Source: Sphingobacterium kitahiroshimense
Lineage (GTDB): Bacteria; Bacteroidota; Bacteroidia; Sphingobacteriales; Sphingobacteriaceae
Assembly (NCBI RefSeq): GCF_025961315.1
Contig: NZ_JAOQNK010000001.1
Location: forward strand, 1,674,001 to 1,738,000
Direction: 5' to 3'
DNA: 64,000 nt
Part shown: positions 9,538 through 18,320 of the stretch, piece after piece
How positions within the stretch are numbered: the stretch's first letter is position 1
How the letters are laid out: each line of letters begins with the position of its first letter
Position numbers and translations under genes: made by a program
The notes under the pieces: generated by a model
What the model was told of the DNA's origin: nothing
What the model saw: the letters and a program-made list of their open reading frames with translations, nothing else
Database searches by the model: none

Positions 9538-10170
9538 CTATATAATTATTTTGTCGTGTTGTTTACTTTTTAAATATCTAATCAAAGTTAGTGTATGAAC
9601 AACCTTCAAAAAATCCCCGGTTTCAGCTACTATGTAAAAAAGTGAATCATCCTATTTTTGATACAACTCATAGTTTTCATCTGAATAAATTGTTTTTTAA
9701 AGGTGATTGAGCTATCATGAGTGACTTGATCCATTGCAGATACATGATAATTATCATCATTAAACTTTTATTTTTGTAAAATAGAGAATCGATGTTTAGC
9801 TTTGAATGAACAGTATACACCACGCTATACATCAGAACAGCGTCCCAGGGCGTGTCTTTTGCTTTATAGACCTTTTTTAAAACCACATTCTATGTGTAAA
9901 AGAACGTGGTCACCATAGAGGAGCAAGTTCAACAATTAAAGATCGCGGATTATTTATCTCTGAATCAGATAAAATGAAGTCGGTAGCAAATGCCATAAAG
10001 GGATGGTATGAAGCTGATATTAACCTGTAAAGAGTTAGCATTTTTTATATTAAGTCTGGCTTCACATCGTGCTTTCCCGAATTGAGTGTAACCTACATAA
10101 GCAGAGGTTCAATAAAGAGCAATATAATTAAATAAATAGTCCAGCTAGAATTACAAAATAGATATCAAAA
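9538..10170. other. Non-coding stretch with possible gene debris
   Basis: About 630 bases without a credible complete gene. A reverse reading of 69 codons (9677-9886) has no recognisable features. A plus-strand reading ending at about 10030, with KDRGLFISESDKMKSVANAI, is mildly protein-like and could be the tail of a decayed gene. The promoter of the GNAT gene at 10171 should lie at the end of this stretch. Confidence 0.35.
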
Positions 10171-10695
10171 ATGACAGAATTAAATTTTAATACTGAAAGA
10201 TTATATTTAAGACCAATTTCAGAAAAAGATATAGAAAATATTCACCGTTTACACAGTTTAGCTGAAACCGATGAATTCAATACGCTAGGAATTCCTAAAG
10301 ATATAGAGGTAACAAGGGAAATTGTTGCGGGCTGGACTTTAGAAAACAAAAGATACGTATTTGCTATTGAACAAAAACAAGGAAACGAATTTATCGGGTT
10401 AATCGGAATTACTTTAGGTAAAGAGAAATATAAAAATGCGGAAGTCTGGTTCAAATTGGATCCCAGATTTTGGAATAAAGGTTACGCAACAGAAAGTTTA
10501 AAAAGAATAATATCTTTTGGCTTTGACGATTTAAACCTTCACAGAATAGAAGCTGGTTGTGCTGTGGCAAATACGGGTTCTATTCATGTATTAGAAAAGG
10601 TTGGAATGTTGCGAGAAGCACACACACGAAAATTATTACCCTTAAAATCGGGCTGGTCTGATAATTATGGTTACGCCATTTTATCAACCGATTAA
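10171..10695 (+). CDS. GNAT-family N-acetyltransferase (RimJ/RimL type)
   Basis: The protein has 174 residues, the usual length for this group. It begins with LNFNTERLYLRPISEKDIENI, the first strand and helix of the Acetyltransf_3 fold. The acetyl-CoA region reads FWNKGYATESLKRIISFGF (about 107-125), where the Q/R-x-x-G-x-G/A motif is reduced to NKGYAT. It ends with the typical HRIEAGCAVANTGSIHVLEKVGM block, which is strongly characteristic of RimJ/RimL-like acetyltransferases. The substrate is unknown; these enzymes modify protein N-termini, small molecules or antibiotics. The stop codon overlaps the start of a 56-codon frame. Confidence 0.92.
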   Translation: MTELNFNTERLYLRPISEKDIENIHRLHSLAETDEFNTLGIPKDIEVTREIVAGWTLENKRYVFAIEQKQGNEFIGLIGITLGKEKYKNAEVWFKLDPRFWNKGYATESLKRIISFGFDDLNLHRIEAGCAVANTGSIHVLEKVGMLREAHTRKLLPLKSGWSDNYGYAILSTD

Positions 10696-10865
10696 TGATT
10701 ACGCTAAATAATGAAAGCAACCATATTACTTGGATGCTTACTGAGCATAACTTCTATCGTTTTGTGTCAGGAAAAGATTTTGGTCAAAAAATAGCAATGG
10801 CTGAAGAGCTAAAACAGTCGATCCCAATAAAGATTCTGAGAACGACACTAGAATTAAAGTATTAA
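10695..10865 (+). CDS. Small 56-residue ORF overlapping the GNAT stop codon
   Basis: The ATG at 10695 shares its A with the TAA of the GNAT gene (TAATG), a classical termination-reinitiation arrangement. The frame stays open to 10865 and ends 12 bases before the next gene. The product starts MITLNNESNHITWMLTEHN and continues with a helical, basic segment containing GKDFGQKIAMAEELKQ. I do not recognise it. It could be a small coupled protein or the remnant of a larger gene. A competing frame (ATG at 10711) encodes a 27-residue peptide and seems less likely. Confidence 0.35.
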   Translation: MITLNNESNHITWMLTEHNFYRFVSGKDFGQKIAMAEELKQSIPIKILRTTLELKY

Positions 10866-10877
10866 TAATAACATTCA

Positions 10878-11354
10878 ATGAAACATCAATTTACATTACC
10901 TGGCTTCCCGGAATCAAATTTTGAACTCGATATCGCTTTTTGGACGGGTAAACAGATTATATACAAAGACCATGTGGCTGTTGAGCGATCAACTGAAAAA
11001 GGAAAACCCTTTCTAATACCAGATAGCAATGGCGAGATCGTAAAGGCCTACGCTAAACCTGCATACCCTGACATTGTACCTGTATTGGTAATCGATAACA
11101 ATAAATATAATATCGTAGAGAAACTTAAATGGTATGAAGCTATACTGGTTATACTTCCCTTTTCAATCGTATTTATTGGCGGTGGAGCGCTAGGCGGTCT
11201 CATTGGAGCTGTTGGTTATATATATAATATACAATTACTAAGAAATGATGACGGCAAAAGCCTTAAATATTTAAAAGCAATCGGTGTCGCTATTGCTGCG
11301 TTTGCAGTTTACTTTTTAGTTAGTGCAGTGATCTGGGGGGCGATCAACCCCTAA
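10878..11354 (+). CDS. Small membrane protein of unknown function
   Basis: The 158-residue protein has a soluble N-terminal half (about 1-85) predicted to be beta-rich (FELDIAFWTGKQIIYKD, PVLVIDNNKYNIV). Two hydrophobic segments follow, at about 90-117 (glycine-rich, FIGGGALGGLIGAVGYIY) and about 133-155 (GVAIAAFAVYFLVSAVIWG). It probably sits in the inner membrane with the N-terminal part in the cytoplasm. No enzymatic motif is visible. It follows the 56-residue frame by 12 bases, so both may share a transcript with the GNAT gene. Confidence 0.7.
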   Translation: MKHQFTLPGFPESNFELDIAFWTGKQIIYKDHVAVERSTEKGKPFLIPDSNGEIVKAYAKPAYPDIVPVLVIDNNKYNIVEKLKWYEAILVILPFSIVFIGGGALGGLIGAVGYIYNIQLLRNDDGKSLKYLKAIGVAIAAFAVYFLVSAVIWGAINP

Positions 11355-11464
11355 TATTTAGCAAATCGCTCATACTCCGAAGGAATACCACTTCGAAAAT
11401 AAAAAAGACATGATGCTAATACAGGTTAAAAAAGAAGATTAATATTGGAATAATAAATAAACTC

Positions 11465-11866
11465 ATGGGTATAACTAAAGTATTATGCGGCCTTATTATA
11501 AAGGATCAACAAATTTTGATTTGCCGTAGAAAACCCGAGAAATCTCTAGGTGGATACTGGGAGTTTCCTGGTGGGAAATTGGAGGAAGGTGAAACTTATG
11601 AGGAATGCTTAGCGAGAGAACTTCAAGAAGAACTAAATTTGAGGGTGACAGTTAAAAATCATTTTAAAACAGTCATCCATCAGTACGATCTAAAGACAAT
11701 TGAACTGATATCCTATCGCTGCGAAACTGAAGATGCTGTAATCAAATTAGTGGATCATGATCAAATAGAATGGATCAAAGTTCCAGATTTATTAAAATGG
11801 AATCTAGCCCCTGCTGATGTTCCTATCGCAGAAGCATTAATAGAGACGTATAAGTTGTCTGAATAA
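11465..11866 (+). CDS. Nudix hydrolase, MutT-like
   Basis: The 133-residue protein carries an almost complete Nudix box at residues 37-59: G-x5-E-x7-RELQEEL, with Gly37, Glu43, Arg51, Glu52, Glu55 and Glu56 all present. The usual glycine near the end of the box is Asn58. The context (ICRRKPEKSLGGYWEFPGGK) and a DHDQIEWIKVPDLLKWNLAPAD end are typical of the 8-oxo-dGTP diphosphatase group (MutT), which removes oxidised nucleotides from the pool. Substrate specificity cannot be proven from motifs. The gene appears monocistronic. Confidence 0.9.
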   Translation: MGITKVLCGLIIKDQQILICRRKPEKSLGGYWEFPGGKLEEGETYEECLARELQEELNLRVTVKNHFKTVIHQYDLKTIELISYRCETEDAVIKLVDHDQIEWIKVPDLLKWNLAPADVPIAEALIETYKLSE

Positions 11867-11943
11867 TTCATTCTTAGAGACGTACCCAAGTTTATGAACT
11901 TAAATTTTAAAGTTAAGCGAAGAGTTTGTAATGCTTTCTTTGA

Positions 11944-12327
11944 CTAAAAAAGATGTTTAGTGCGAATGACGATGATCCCAAAGATGATCATGATGATGCT
12001 TATGATAGAAAAGATAACATAGGTAACGGTGAAACCATCACTAACACCAATGTCTTCTGCATAATATATTTCCATATGAGCAGGTACATTTTGGGGATCA
12101 ACACTCTTTAAATCCTTTACTAAACGAACTTGTTGTTGCTTATAATTAAATTGGAGGATCGGATAATGTACGTATCCGAATCGCTTGTTTTTTACACTGT
12201 CTATCCCAATGACATCGGCTTTAATTTTGCTACCAAAGAGCATCAATCTGCTATCTTTAAGTAGACCGAATGCAAGAAACAAACCTAGTAAGAGCAAAAT
12301 AACACCGAAAGTTTTTTTGATGATCAT
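11944..12327 (-). CDS. DUF3592-like membrane protein
   Basis: The 127-residue protein has two membrane segments, at about 5-25 and 101-121, bracketing a small beta-rich domain (about 30-98) with the features KADVIGI, YPILQFNYK and MEIYYAEDIG. That topology and motif order match DUF3592, a widespread family of unknown role with an extracytoplasmic beta domain. The start codon gives a basic N-terminus (MIIKK) before the first segment. It converges with the Nudix gene and probably has its own promoter. Confidence 0.75.
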   Translation of the reverse strand: MIIKKTFGVILLLLGLFLAFGLLKDSRLMLFGSKIKADVIGIDSVKNKRFGYVHYPILQFNYKQQQVRLVKDLKSVDPQNVPAHMEIYYAEDIGVSDGFTVTYVIFSIISIIMIIFGIIVIRTKHLF

Positions 12328-12511
12328 GCTTGCACATCGTTTATATTGATTGTCTAATAAAACGAAGATAGTATTTTTATTTTAGGTATACTTTAGTTCA
12401 TGTGTCTGAAAATGGTCGCGACTATAGTAGCCTTAAAAATTTCATTTATTATCTAAAATAGTTCATGATCACAACTGCCTTAAATTATGTCCAAAGCAAT
12501 GTGTATTAAAA

Positions 12512-13165
12512 TTACTTTAAGTATTGATGCAGTACTAGATCTTCTATCTTTTGTACAGACTTAAGCGAACCGCCTGTTAGTAAAAGTAATCTGTCACTGA
12601 CATCCATCACATGTGTATAATAATGATCTGAAATGAGTATTCCTTTTAGAGATTTTACAGCTAAAATATGTTGTTTAATCATGTCAATATAGAGTGGACT
12701 GAGTCCTGAAAAAGGCTCATCAAGAAGGCAATAATTAGCCTTAGAATAAAGGACCAACAAACACTCAAACAAACGAACGAGGCCGGTGGAAAGATCACCT
12801 ATTTTAGATAATAATCTCTCCTTTACAATATCGATATCCATAATTGGTAAATCTTCCAAATCAAAATATTGAATAGCACGTAATAAAGTCAAGTGCTTTG
12901 GAATAAAACTATACTGAGTTAGATAAGTAATATTCTTGGTTTTATATCCTTGATTAAAGATCTGCCCATCACATTTCATATACGCAAAATCAGGTTTGCA
13001 GTTACCAAAAATGCAATTCATCAAGGTTGATTTACCAGTACCATTACGCCCCAGTAAACCAACTATAGTTGACGGTTCAAGTTCAAGAAACAGACCGCTT
13101 AGTATCATGCGTCCTCCTCTACTGTAAGAGAGACTATCTAAATATAAAGAACGATCAAGAGGCAT
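12512..13165 (-). CDS. ABC transporter ATP-binding protein with degenerate signature
   Basis: The 217-residue nucleotide-binding protein has Walker A GRNGTGKST (about residue 38), a Q-loop in YLTQYSF, Walker B with catalytic Glu in YCLLDEPFSGLS, and an H-loop in ILISDHYY. The ABC signature is altered: the LSGGQ position reads LSTGLVRLFE. It starts 28 bases inside the preceding small membrane-protein gene, so the two are co-translated and probably form a minimal transport or resistance unit. No dedicated substrate-binding protein lies nearby. The altered signature does not rule out ATPase activity but sets it apart from ordinary exporters. Confidence 0.87.
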   Translation of the reverse strand: MPLDRSLYLDSLSYSRGGRMILSGLFLELEPSTIVGLLGRNGTGKSTLMNCIFGNCKPDFAYMKCDGQIFNQGYKTKNITYLTQYSFIPKHLTLLRAIQYFDLEDLPIMDIDIVKERLLSKIGDLSTGLVRLFECLLVLYSKANYCLLDEPFSGLSPLYIDMIKQHILAVKSLKGILISDHYYTHVMDVSDRLLLLTGGSLKSVQKIEDLVLHQYLK

Positions 13166-13458
13166 AGCAATAAGAAAAGTATAAAATCTAATGAATAAAT
13201 ACTGATAAGCAGCAGTTTTGGAGATTGTTTGATGTTTCTCAAAAACACTCCTTTTGATTTGAAATTAAAAATGTATTCTCCGATAAAAGATAAAACGCTA
13301 CCAATAGTTTTAAACCAAAAAAAATAAACGAGGACTTGTGGACCATATCGCTCCACTAATTCGCCCATTTGTAAGGTCAGTATTAAAGTTACAAAAAGAT
13401 TAAAAAGGATTAAAAACCAGAAAAACGATAAGGATAATTTCAGTTTATTGCAATGCAT
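13138..13458 (-). CDS. Small membrane protein partner of the ABC ATPase
   Basis: The 106-residue protein is strongly hydrophobic, with about three membrane segments: about 9-29 (LSFFWFLILFNLFVTLILTL), about 42-65, and about 82-105 (LLISIYSLDFILFLLLCLL). A positively charged loop (NFKSKGVFLRNIKQSPK) lies before the last one. It overlaps the ATPase gene by 28 bases and is therefore a likely membrane subunit. Full ABC permease subunits are usually over twice this size, so it may work as an oligomer or be a reduced permease. I do not recognise a named family. Confidence 0.65.
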   Translation of the reverse strand: MHCNKLKLSLSFFWFLILFNLFVTLILTLQMGELVERYGPQVLVYFFWFKTIGSVLSFIGEYIFNFKSKGVFLRNIKQSPKLLLISIYSLDFILFLLLCLLIVLYI

Positions 13459-13849
13459 GTTTATTAATTGGTCTTTTAGAAATATATAATCTAAAAATAC
13501 AGATTAATAATTATAGCATAATGATAAAAAAAGTTAAAATATTAGCTTTTGATCTTCAATTAGATAGTTCAATGACATGTCCTCATTTTCTAGATTTCAT
13601 TCACATTATCTAATAAACCCGATCAACTATTTTTCAAATGGCAAATGGGCTAACAATTACAATGATTTAGCTTCTACTATTGTCGCAATACACATTAATT
13701 AAAGGGAATTTTCTCCATTTGTTAGACTATAATACTTTCTAGAATTTAAGATCAATTGGAGAAATTGTTCAACTATAAGCAATTCTAATTGCTTATTTTA
13801 GCAATGCTAAAAACTAAAAAAGAATCAGATATTATTCCGTGAAAGGTAA
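13459..13849. other. Divergent intergenic region with paired palindromes
   Basis: This 390-base region separates the minus-strand ABC unit and the plus-strand hydrolase, so it should contain promoters in both directions. It is AT-rich without coding potential. An inverted pair of TTTTCTCCA and TGGAGAAA lies at about 13710-13765. Two tighter palindromes directly before the hydrolase gene are listed separately. Confidence 0.4.
13776..13812. promoter_or_regulatory. Two adjacent palindromes upstream of the hydrolase gene
   Basis: TAAGCAATT-CT-AATTGCTTA (13776-13795) is a perfect 9-base inverted repeat. It is followed without a gap by TTTTAGC-AAT-GCTAAAA (13796-13812), a perfect 7-base one. Both share the AGCA/TGCT core and lie 38-74 bases before the ATG at 13850. 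That is the expected place for operators of a dimeric repressor or for a small leader hairpin. No regulator gene is adjacent, so the binding factor is unknown. Confidence 0.35.
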
Positions 13850-14494
13850 ATGAGCAATAGTCATATTTATATATTAAGTGGTTTAGGTGTTGACCGAAAA
13901 GTATTTTCAAAAATAAACTTTGAGGGTCTTCAGGTAATCCATATCGATTGGATCGCGCCGCTAAAAAAAGAAACTATGGCAGCATATGCTAAACGACTGT
14001 CATTGCAGATCAATGATGAACAACCGATACTAGTCGGGCTCTCTTTTGGGGGAATAATGGCTATGGAAATAGCTAAAATAATCAAAGTGCAGAAGATTGT
14101 ACTGCTTGCCTTTGCTAAAGGTGAATCAGAACTTCCTTTTCTTTACAAAATAATAGGTGCTCTAAAACTTAATTATATTCTACCGAATGCTTTTCTAAAG
14201 CAGCACAATAGGTTGGTCGATTATTTCTTTGGTATCAGCTCAATAGAAGATAAACGGATGCTCAAACAGATATTGCAGGATACTGATGTCAAATTTTTAA
14301 AGTGGGCGATCAATCAAATCTTAAACTGGAAAAATAACGTGGTCCCTTCCTCTGTTATCCATATTCATGGTAACCAAGATCGTATCATCCCCATTCGTAA
14401 CATTAAACCAACTTATGTGATTGAAAATGCAAGTCATTTTATGACCATAACTCATGCTCAAGAAATTGAGTTGTTGCTTAAAAAAATATTATAA
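13850..14494 (+). CDS. Alpha/beta hydrolase
   Basis: The 214-residue protein has the nucleophile elbow GLSFGG with Ser65, preceded by the early strand IYILSGLGVDRKVF. The later acid lies in HIHGNQDRIIP (about residue 177) and the histidine in NASHFMT (about residue 196), completing a plausible Ser-Asp-His triad. It has no signal peptide and is cytoplasmic. It is smaller than most family members, with a reduced lid domain. The substrate cannot be inferred; esterase or lipase-like activity on a small ester is a reasonable guess. Confidence 0.82.
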   Translation: MSNSHIYILSGLGVDRKVFSKINFEGLQVIHIDWIAPLKKETMAAYAKRLSLQINDEQPILVGLSFGGIMAMEIAKIIKVQKIVLLAFAKGESELPFLYKIIGALKLNYILPNAFLKQHNRLVDYFFGISSIEDKRMLKQILQDTDVKFLKWAINQILNWKNNVVPSSVIHIHGNQDRIIPIRNIKPTYVIENASHFMTITHAQEIELLLKKIL

Positions 14495-14593
14495 TTTAAT
14501 GGAATTATAGTCCGAGACTCATACTCTTAATTAATACAAATTTTAAAACCAGCACAGTAACAACCTATTATTAGGCAGACTATAGCCATAAAT

Positions 14594-15127
14594 ATGCGAC
14601 AATTTAAAATATTTTTCTATCTGGTCATTGGACTTTCTGTATTGATTATGATACTCCCCACTTTCTTATTAGAGTTTACTGAGTTTTCTCTGGCCATAAA
14701 ATGGACCGTTAATTTTTTTGTATTACCGATATTAATCGTGATGATCCCTAGTTGTTCCTTCATTTATTTGAAATTTATGAAGCAACACGAAACCAAAAAT
14801 TATACAACACAAATACAGACAACCTTAAGGTCAATTTTTAGAGTATTTTTTATGACACTAGGTATGACATTTATTTTTAGTGGCACAGTTGTTTCCTTTA
14901 TAATTCTTAGCAACGCTTATTTTGAGGGCAGTAAGAGCATAGATATAAGTGGAAAGATTATCGACTACTCGTTAGGTAGCAGGAATAATAAGCATTATAT
15001 TGAAATTAAAGAAAATCAGTTTGAAAGAATAATTAAACTGCAGGTTCAACAACCATATGAAATCGGTCAAACATTTGAAAAAAGAATGTATATCGGAAAA
15101 TGGGGACTGTTATTTCTAAAGAAATAG
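14594..15127 (+). CDS. Membrane protein of unknown function
   Basis: The 177-residue protein has three hydrophobic segments, at about 5-27, 39-61 and 85-108, followed by a soluble C-terminal domain of about 65 residues (DISGKIIDYSLGSRNNKHY, then KLQVQQPYEIGQTFEKR) that looks beta-stranded. The layout recalls small inner-membrane proteins with an extracytoplasmic beta domain, but I do not recognise the family. It lies 100 bases after the hydrolase gene, so co-transcription is possible. A hairpin follows at 15275. Confidence 0.65.
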   Translation: MRQFKIFFYLVIGLSVLIMILPTFLLEFTEFSLAIKWTVNFFVLPILIVMIPSCSFIYLKFMKQHETKNYTTQIQTTLRSIFRVFFMTLGMTFIFSGTVVSFIILSNAYFEGSKSIDISGKIIDYSLGSRNNKHYIEIKENQFERIIKLQVQQPYEIGQTFEKRMYIGKWGLLFLKK

Positions 15128-15274
15128 CAAAGCAATGGGTAATCACTAATGTAAAGATAAATCACTCCGTAATTACAGCTGAAATTTAAGACCTGTCAAC
15201 TACTTATCTTAGATATTTAGGAGATGTATACATATTGAAATTACGTTTCATTCAAGCGTGCTACTACAAAGAAA

Positions 15275-15306
15275 AAGATAATACCTCATTATAAAGGTAC
15301 TATCTT
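15275..15306. terminator. Bidirectional hairpin between convergent genes
   Basis: AAGATAATACCT and AGGTACTATCTT form a 12-base stem with one mismatch around an 8-base loop. It lies between the membrane-protein gene ending at 15127 and the amidohydrolase gene ending at 15330 on the other strand, which is where a shared terminator is expected. The T-tract is weak on both sides. Confidence 0.5.
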
Positions 15307-15329
15307 CTATAAATCATGAATATGTTTTT

Positions 15330-17222
15330 TTATGCTTGCTTCTGATCGAGGTTTTGATACACAGCTCGTCCACCGACCCAGGTTTCGAGAACCGGTATAT
15401 TCCGTAGTTTCATAAACGGATCGGTTACAGAAAGTGGATCTTGCGCTAAGATTACAAAATCGGCAAATTTATCCGCTTCTAACGAACCTAGCCACTTGTC
15501 TGCGTAGCATTGCCATGCCGCATCGTAGGTAATGGCTACCAAGGCTTGTTCGGCACCGATACATTCTTTACTGTTTAGCACTTCATGATTCGGATCTTTT
15601 TCCATTTTCCGTGTAATGGATTGCTCCATCATACGTAGTGGCCCAAGTGGACTCACCTGATTATCACTGTGCAAGGTGATTCGCATGCCACGGTTTAAAG
15701 CAGATTTACAGCGGTCTAGCAGTTGTGTTTTCTGATCTCCAAAAATAACCTGCTGAAAAGCGTAGCCCCAATAGCCCACATGACCGATTAGAAAACTTGG
15801 TGATACTTCCAATTGCTGCATCACATCTAGCTGGTCATCGGTAATCAAGGAACAGTGCTCAATACGATGACGTTTACCTTTGATTTTATCTACAGGAATT
15901 GCTTGAAATGTCTGAATAGCGTAGTCAACAGCCTGGTTACCGTTGGCATGTACCATCAGTGGCCATTCATTGGTGTCGATAACTGTTGTTATTAATTTTT
16001 GATAGGCATTAGGAGCATTGACCGGCGGCTGTTTATCAGACAGGAATGTGCCATTATCTACATAATCATCATCGGGGTAATTATAAATGCCATAATCTAC
16101 ATCGCTAACACAAATATACGGATCGGACTGATAGCCTGTCAACCCTTGATTTGAACCATCAGAAACGACTTTAACATGACCGTAGTAGATGTCTTTATAC
16201 TCTTGCGGTTGCTGATAGGGTTGAAGATCCCCAATATTACTGTCATCACAAATGAATGCCGCTCCCACACGCACTTTACGACGATGTGTTAGCAAATAAG
16301 CGTTCAATAAAAGTTTGAGATGACTGTTCATGCCAGCATCGTAAAGCATGGTAATTCCTCTTTCATTTGCATGACTAAATAGTTCGCCGAAATGCGTGAA
16401 GGACTGCTTTAGCATGTCTGCTAATTGATTTTTGGGGATCGTTTTTAGCGCTGGCCCCATTCCCTCCGCTTCCTGGAGCTGTCCTTGTGTTTGCGAAATA
16501 TAACCTGCCGCATCTCCGTATATGGGTTGGAGTTTTGCCTCATTTTCTGCATAGACAGCATTCATCGCCAGCGTATTTAGATATAGGGTATGCATAGATG
16601 CACTCAATACCATCAGCGGATATTGGTCGTTAACCTGGTCCAACCATTCATTGGTAATCGTAACCAATGCTTTTCCATCTACATCAAATGCCATCAATGC
16701 AGGATCAAGACCAAAACCTAAATACCAATCTCCACTTTCCGCGGGTTTATTTATAGGTTTGTTTACTTCTAGCTTTATATAATCCTGTCCATACTGATCA
16801 ATGAGGTCTTGTCCTTTAAAGGGACTTAAGTCTATCCAGCTTGCCATCAGTGCAGTAGGAACAATATGTACATGGGGTTCTATTAAACCGGGCAACAAAG
16901 TTTGTCCATCGCCAAGAACCTTTTGAATGAAACCTGGATAATGTTGGCTCATATAATCCTTGACTTCTTGTACTGTGCCTGTGACCTTGACTTGACCAGA
17001 GGCAATTCCTATGGCATCAACTGTTGCAACAGAACCATTGATCATGGGCCGTATAATACCGCCACTGATCATCAGCTCCTGTCGGATTTCCTCCTTCTTT
17101 TCTGCTTTAGGGAGAGCTTCGTAATTTTTCTGATGAAAAATATCCTCTTTGAGGATTTTTAATACTGGATTGTTACAGGCACAATGCGTGCACGAATACA
17201 GGTGAGAATGATGATGTTCCAT
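15330..17222 (-). CDS. YtcJ-type metal-dependent amidohydrolase
   Basis: The 630-residue protein has an Amidohydro_3 core. The first metal motif is in LPGLIEPHVHIVP (about residue 115). Later metal ligands are in MVHANGNQAVDYA and HRIEHCSLI, and the catalytic Asp in TLHSDNQVSPLGP. The C-terminal strand FADFVILAQDPLSV closes the composite beta domain. Family members hydrolyse amide or related bonds in small N-acyl or cyclic substrates. The N-terminus is unusual, with a His/Cys-rich tail before the family domain (MEHHHSHLYSCTHCACNN). There is no signal peptide, and the gene seems monocistronic. Confidence 0.88.
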   Translation of the reverse strand: MEHHHSHLYSCTHCACNNPVLKILKEDIFHQKNYEALPKAEKKEEIRQELMISGGIIRPMINGSVATVDAIGIASGQVKVTGTVQEVKDYMSQHYPGFIQKVLGDGQTLLPGLIEPHVHIVPTALMASWIDLSPFKGQDLIDQYGQDYIKLEVNKPINKPAESGDWYLGFGLDPALMAFDVDGKALVTITNEWLDQVNDQYPLMVLSASMHTLYLNTLAMNAVYAENEAKLQPIYGDAAGYISQTQGQLQEAEGMGPALKTIPKNQLADMLKQSFTHFGELFSHANERGITMLYDAGMNSHLKLLLNAYLLTHRRKVRVGAAFICDDSNIGDLQPYQQPQEYKDIYYGHVKVVSDGSNQGLTGYQSDPYICVSDVDYGIYNYPDDDYVDNGTFLSDKQPPVNAPNAYQKLITTVIDTNEWPLMVHANGNQAVDYAIQTFQAIPVDKIKGKRHRIEHCSLITDDQLDVMQQLEVSPSFLIGHVGYWGYAFQQVIFGDQKTQLLDRCKSALNRGMRITLHSDNQVSPLGPLRMMEQSITRKMEKDPNHEVLNSKECIGAEQALVAITYDAAWQCYADKWLGSLEADKFADFVILAQDPLSVTDPFMKLRNIPVLETWVGGRAVYQNLDQKQA

Positions 17223-17480
17223 GAATTTAAGCGTTTTGGTTATATAATGTGTATTTTCCTAAAACACTTGTTAGATTATTTTGTTTTTAAATAATATAAC
17301 AATAAAACAAAATCACAAACCTAAAACGAAACAGAACCAATTATTCATTAATCTAAATCAACGCTTTCATATGGACTATTTTGATTTCAAAAAAAAAATA
17401 TTTCTGATAACAGAATTATTATTGAGGATAGCACACTACATATAATGCCAAAAGCGCATGCAATGGAAAAATTAGTTTCC

Positions 17481-18119
17481 CTACTTGTTTATTTCTTCCA
17501 CCTTAATTCCTGGTTTCGCATAGGATAAGCGACCTACAAATTCTGGAAGAAAATAACGGTCCAATCCGGCTACAGCCATTGATCCCGCCTTTACATGATC
17601 GACAGTACCATCCTCTTCAATAATCAAATCATCCAGTAAAATCTGGACGATTTCGCCGATGACAATCGTTGTTCCATTGAGCGGTACATCCATGATTTCT
17701 CGCAATTCCAAGCCTATCCTGACAGTTGATTCTTTGACAAAAGGGGCCCGGAACCCGTCGGTATACAACTCCTTAAAGTTGCACTTTTCAAATTCAGATA
17801 TCCCTGAAGCATAACTGGCGCTAGTTTGGTGAGCCTGTTTAAACCAATCTGGCAGTACATTGTTCAAGGTATATTGGCCTGTAGCCTGGATATTTTTAAG
17901 GGTATCGTTATGCTCGCGTTGGGGTCTCATAACGAGTCCTATCAAGGGCGGGTTGGCTCCTAAGTGAAATGCTGAACTGATAATACTTAAATTAGGTGCC
18001 CCATCTATGTTACAGCTGCCCAAAAGATTGACTGGTTTAAAACCGATCAGACTATTGATCAGGCTGATCCGATAGAATTTTTCCATCTCATCGATCTGAT
18101 TTCTTTTTATTGTTATCAT
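17481..18119 (-). CDS. Flavin reductase-like FMN-binding protein
   Basis: The 212-residue protein has the split-barrel flavin-binding fold: IGFKPVNLLGSCNIDG (about 24-39), ISSAFHLGANPPLIGLVM (about 48-65) and then an NTLKN / YTLNNV segment, as in the flavoredoxin group. A helical linker and a conserved-looking GEIVQILLDD strand follow. It should bind FMN and transfer electrons from NAD(P)H or act as a small flavoprotein. The partner oxygenase is not adjacent, and it lies alone between the amidohydrolase and the fucosidase genes. Confidence 0.82.
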   Translation of the reverse strand: MITIKRNQIDEMEKFYRISLINSLIGFKPVNLLGSCNIDGAPNLSIISSAFHLGANPPLIGLVMRPQREHNDTLKNIQATGQYTLNNVLPDWFKQAHQTSASYASGISEFEKCNFKELYTDGFRAPFVKESTVRIGLELREIMDVPLNGTTIVIGEIVQILLDDLIIEEDGTVDHVKAGSMAVAGLDRYFLPEFVGRLSYAKPGIKVEEINK

Positions 18120-18320
18120 CTTATTTTTTATTAATAATCACTTTCTTATAATACGGACCGGTATCAATCAGTCTTGCTAGAAGATAAGGAATAAACTTAT
18201 TAAGTTAAAATAATTCAAACAATCAAAATAAAATAGAACATATTAATTCTATGTCAGAGATATGTTTTAATATAATTAATCATTGTATTTCCGGAAGAGA
18301 TAATTAAGAACAATTGCAGG

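Noticed and set aside
9677-9886. A 69-codon minus-strand frame.
   Set aside because: Composition and sequence show no domain, signal or conserved motif, and no gene partner.
9920-10030. A plus-strand tail reading KDRGLFISESDKMKSVANAI, reminiscent of the end of phospholipase D-like proteins.
   Set aside because: The match is short and the catalytic HxK motifs are absent; I could not support it as a gene fragment.
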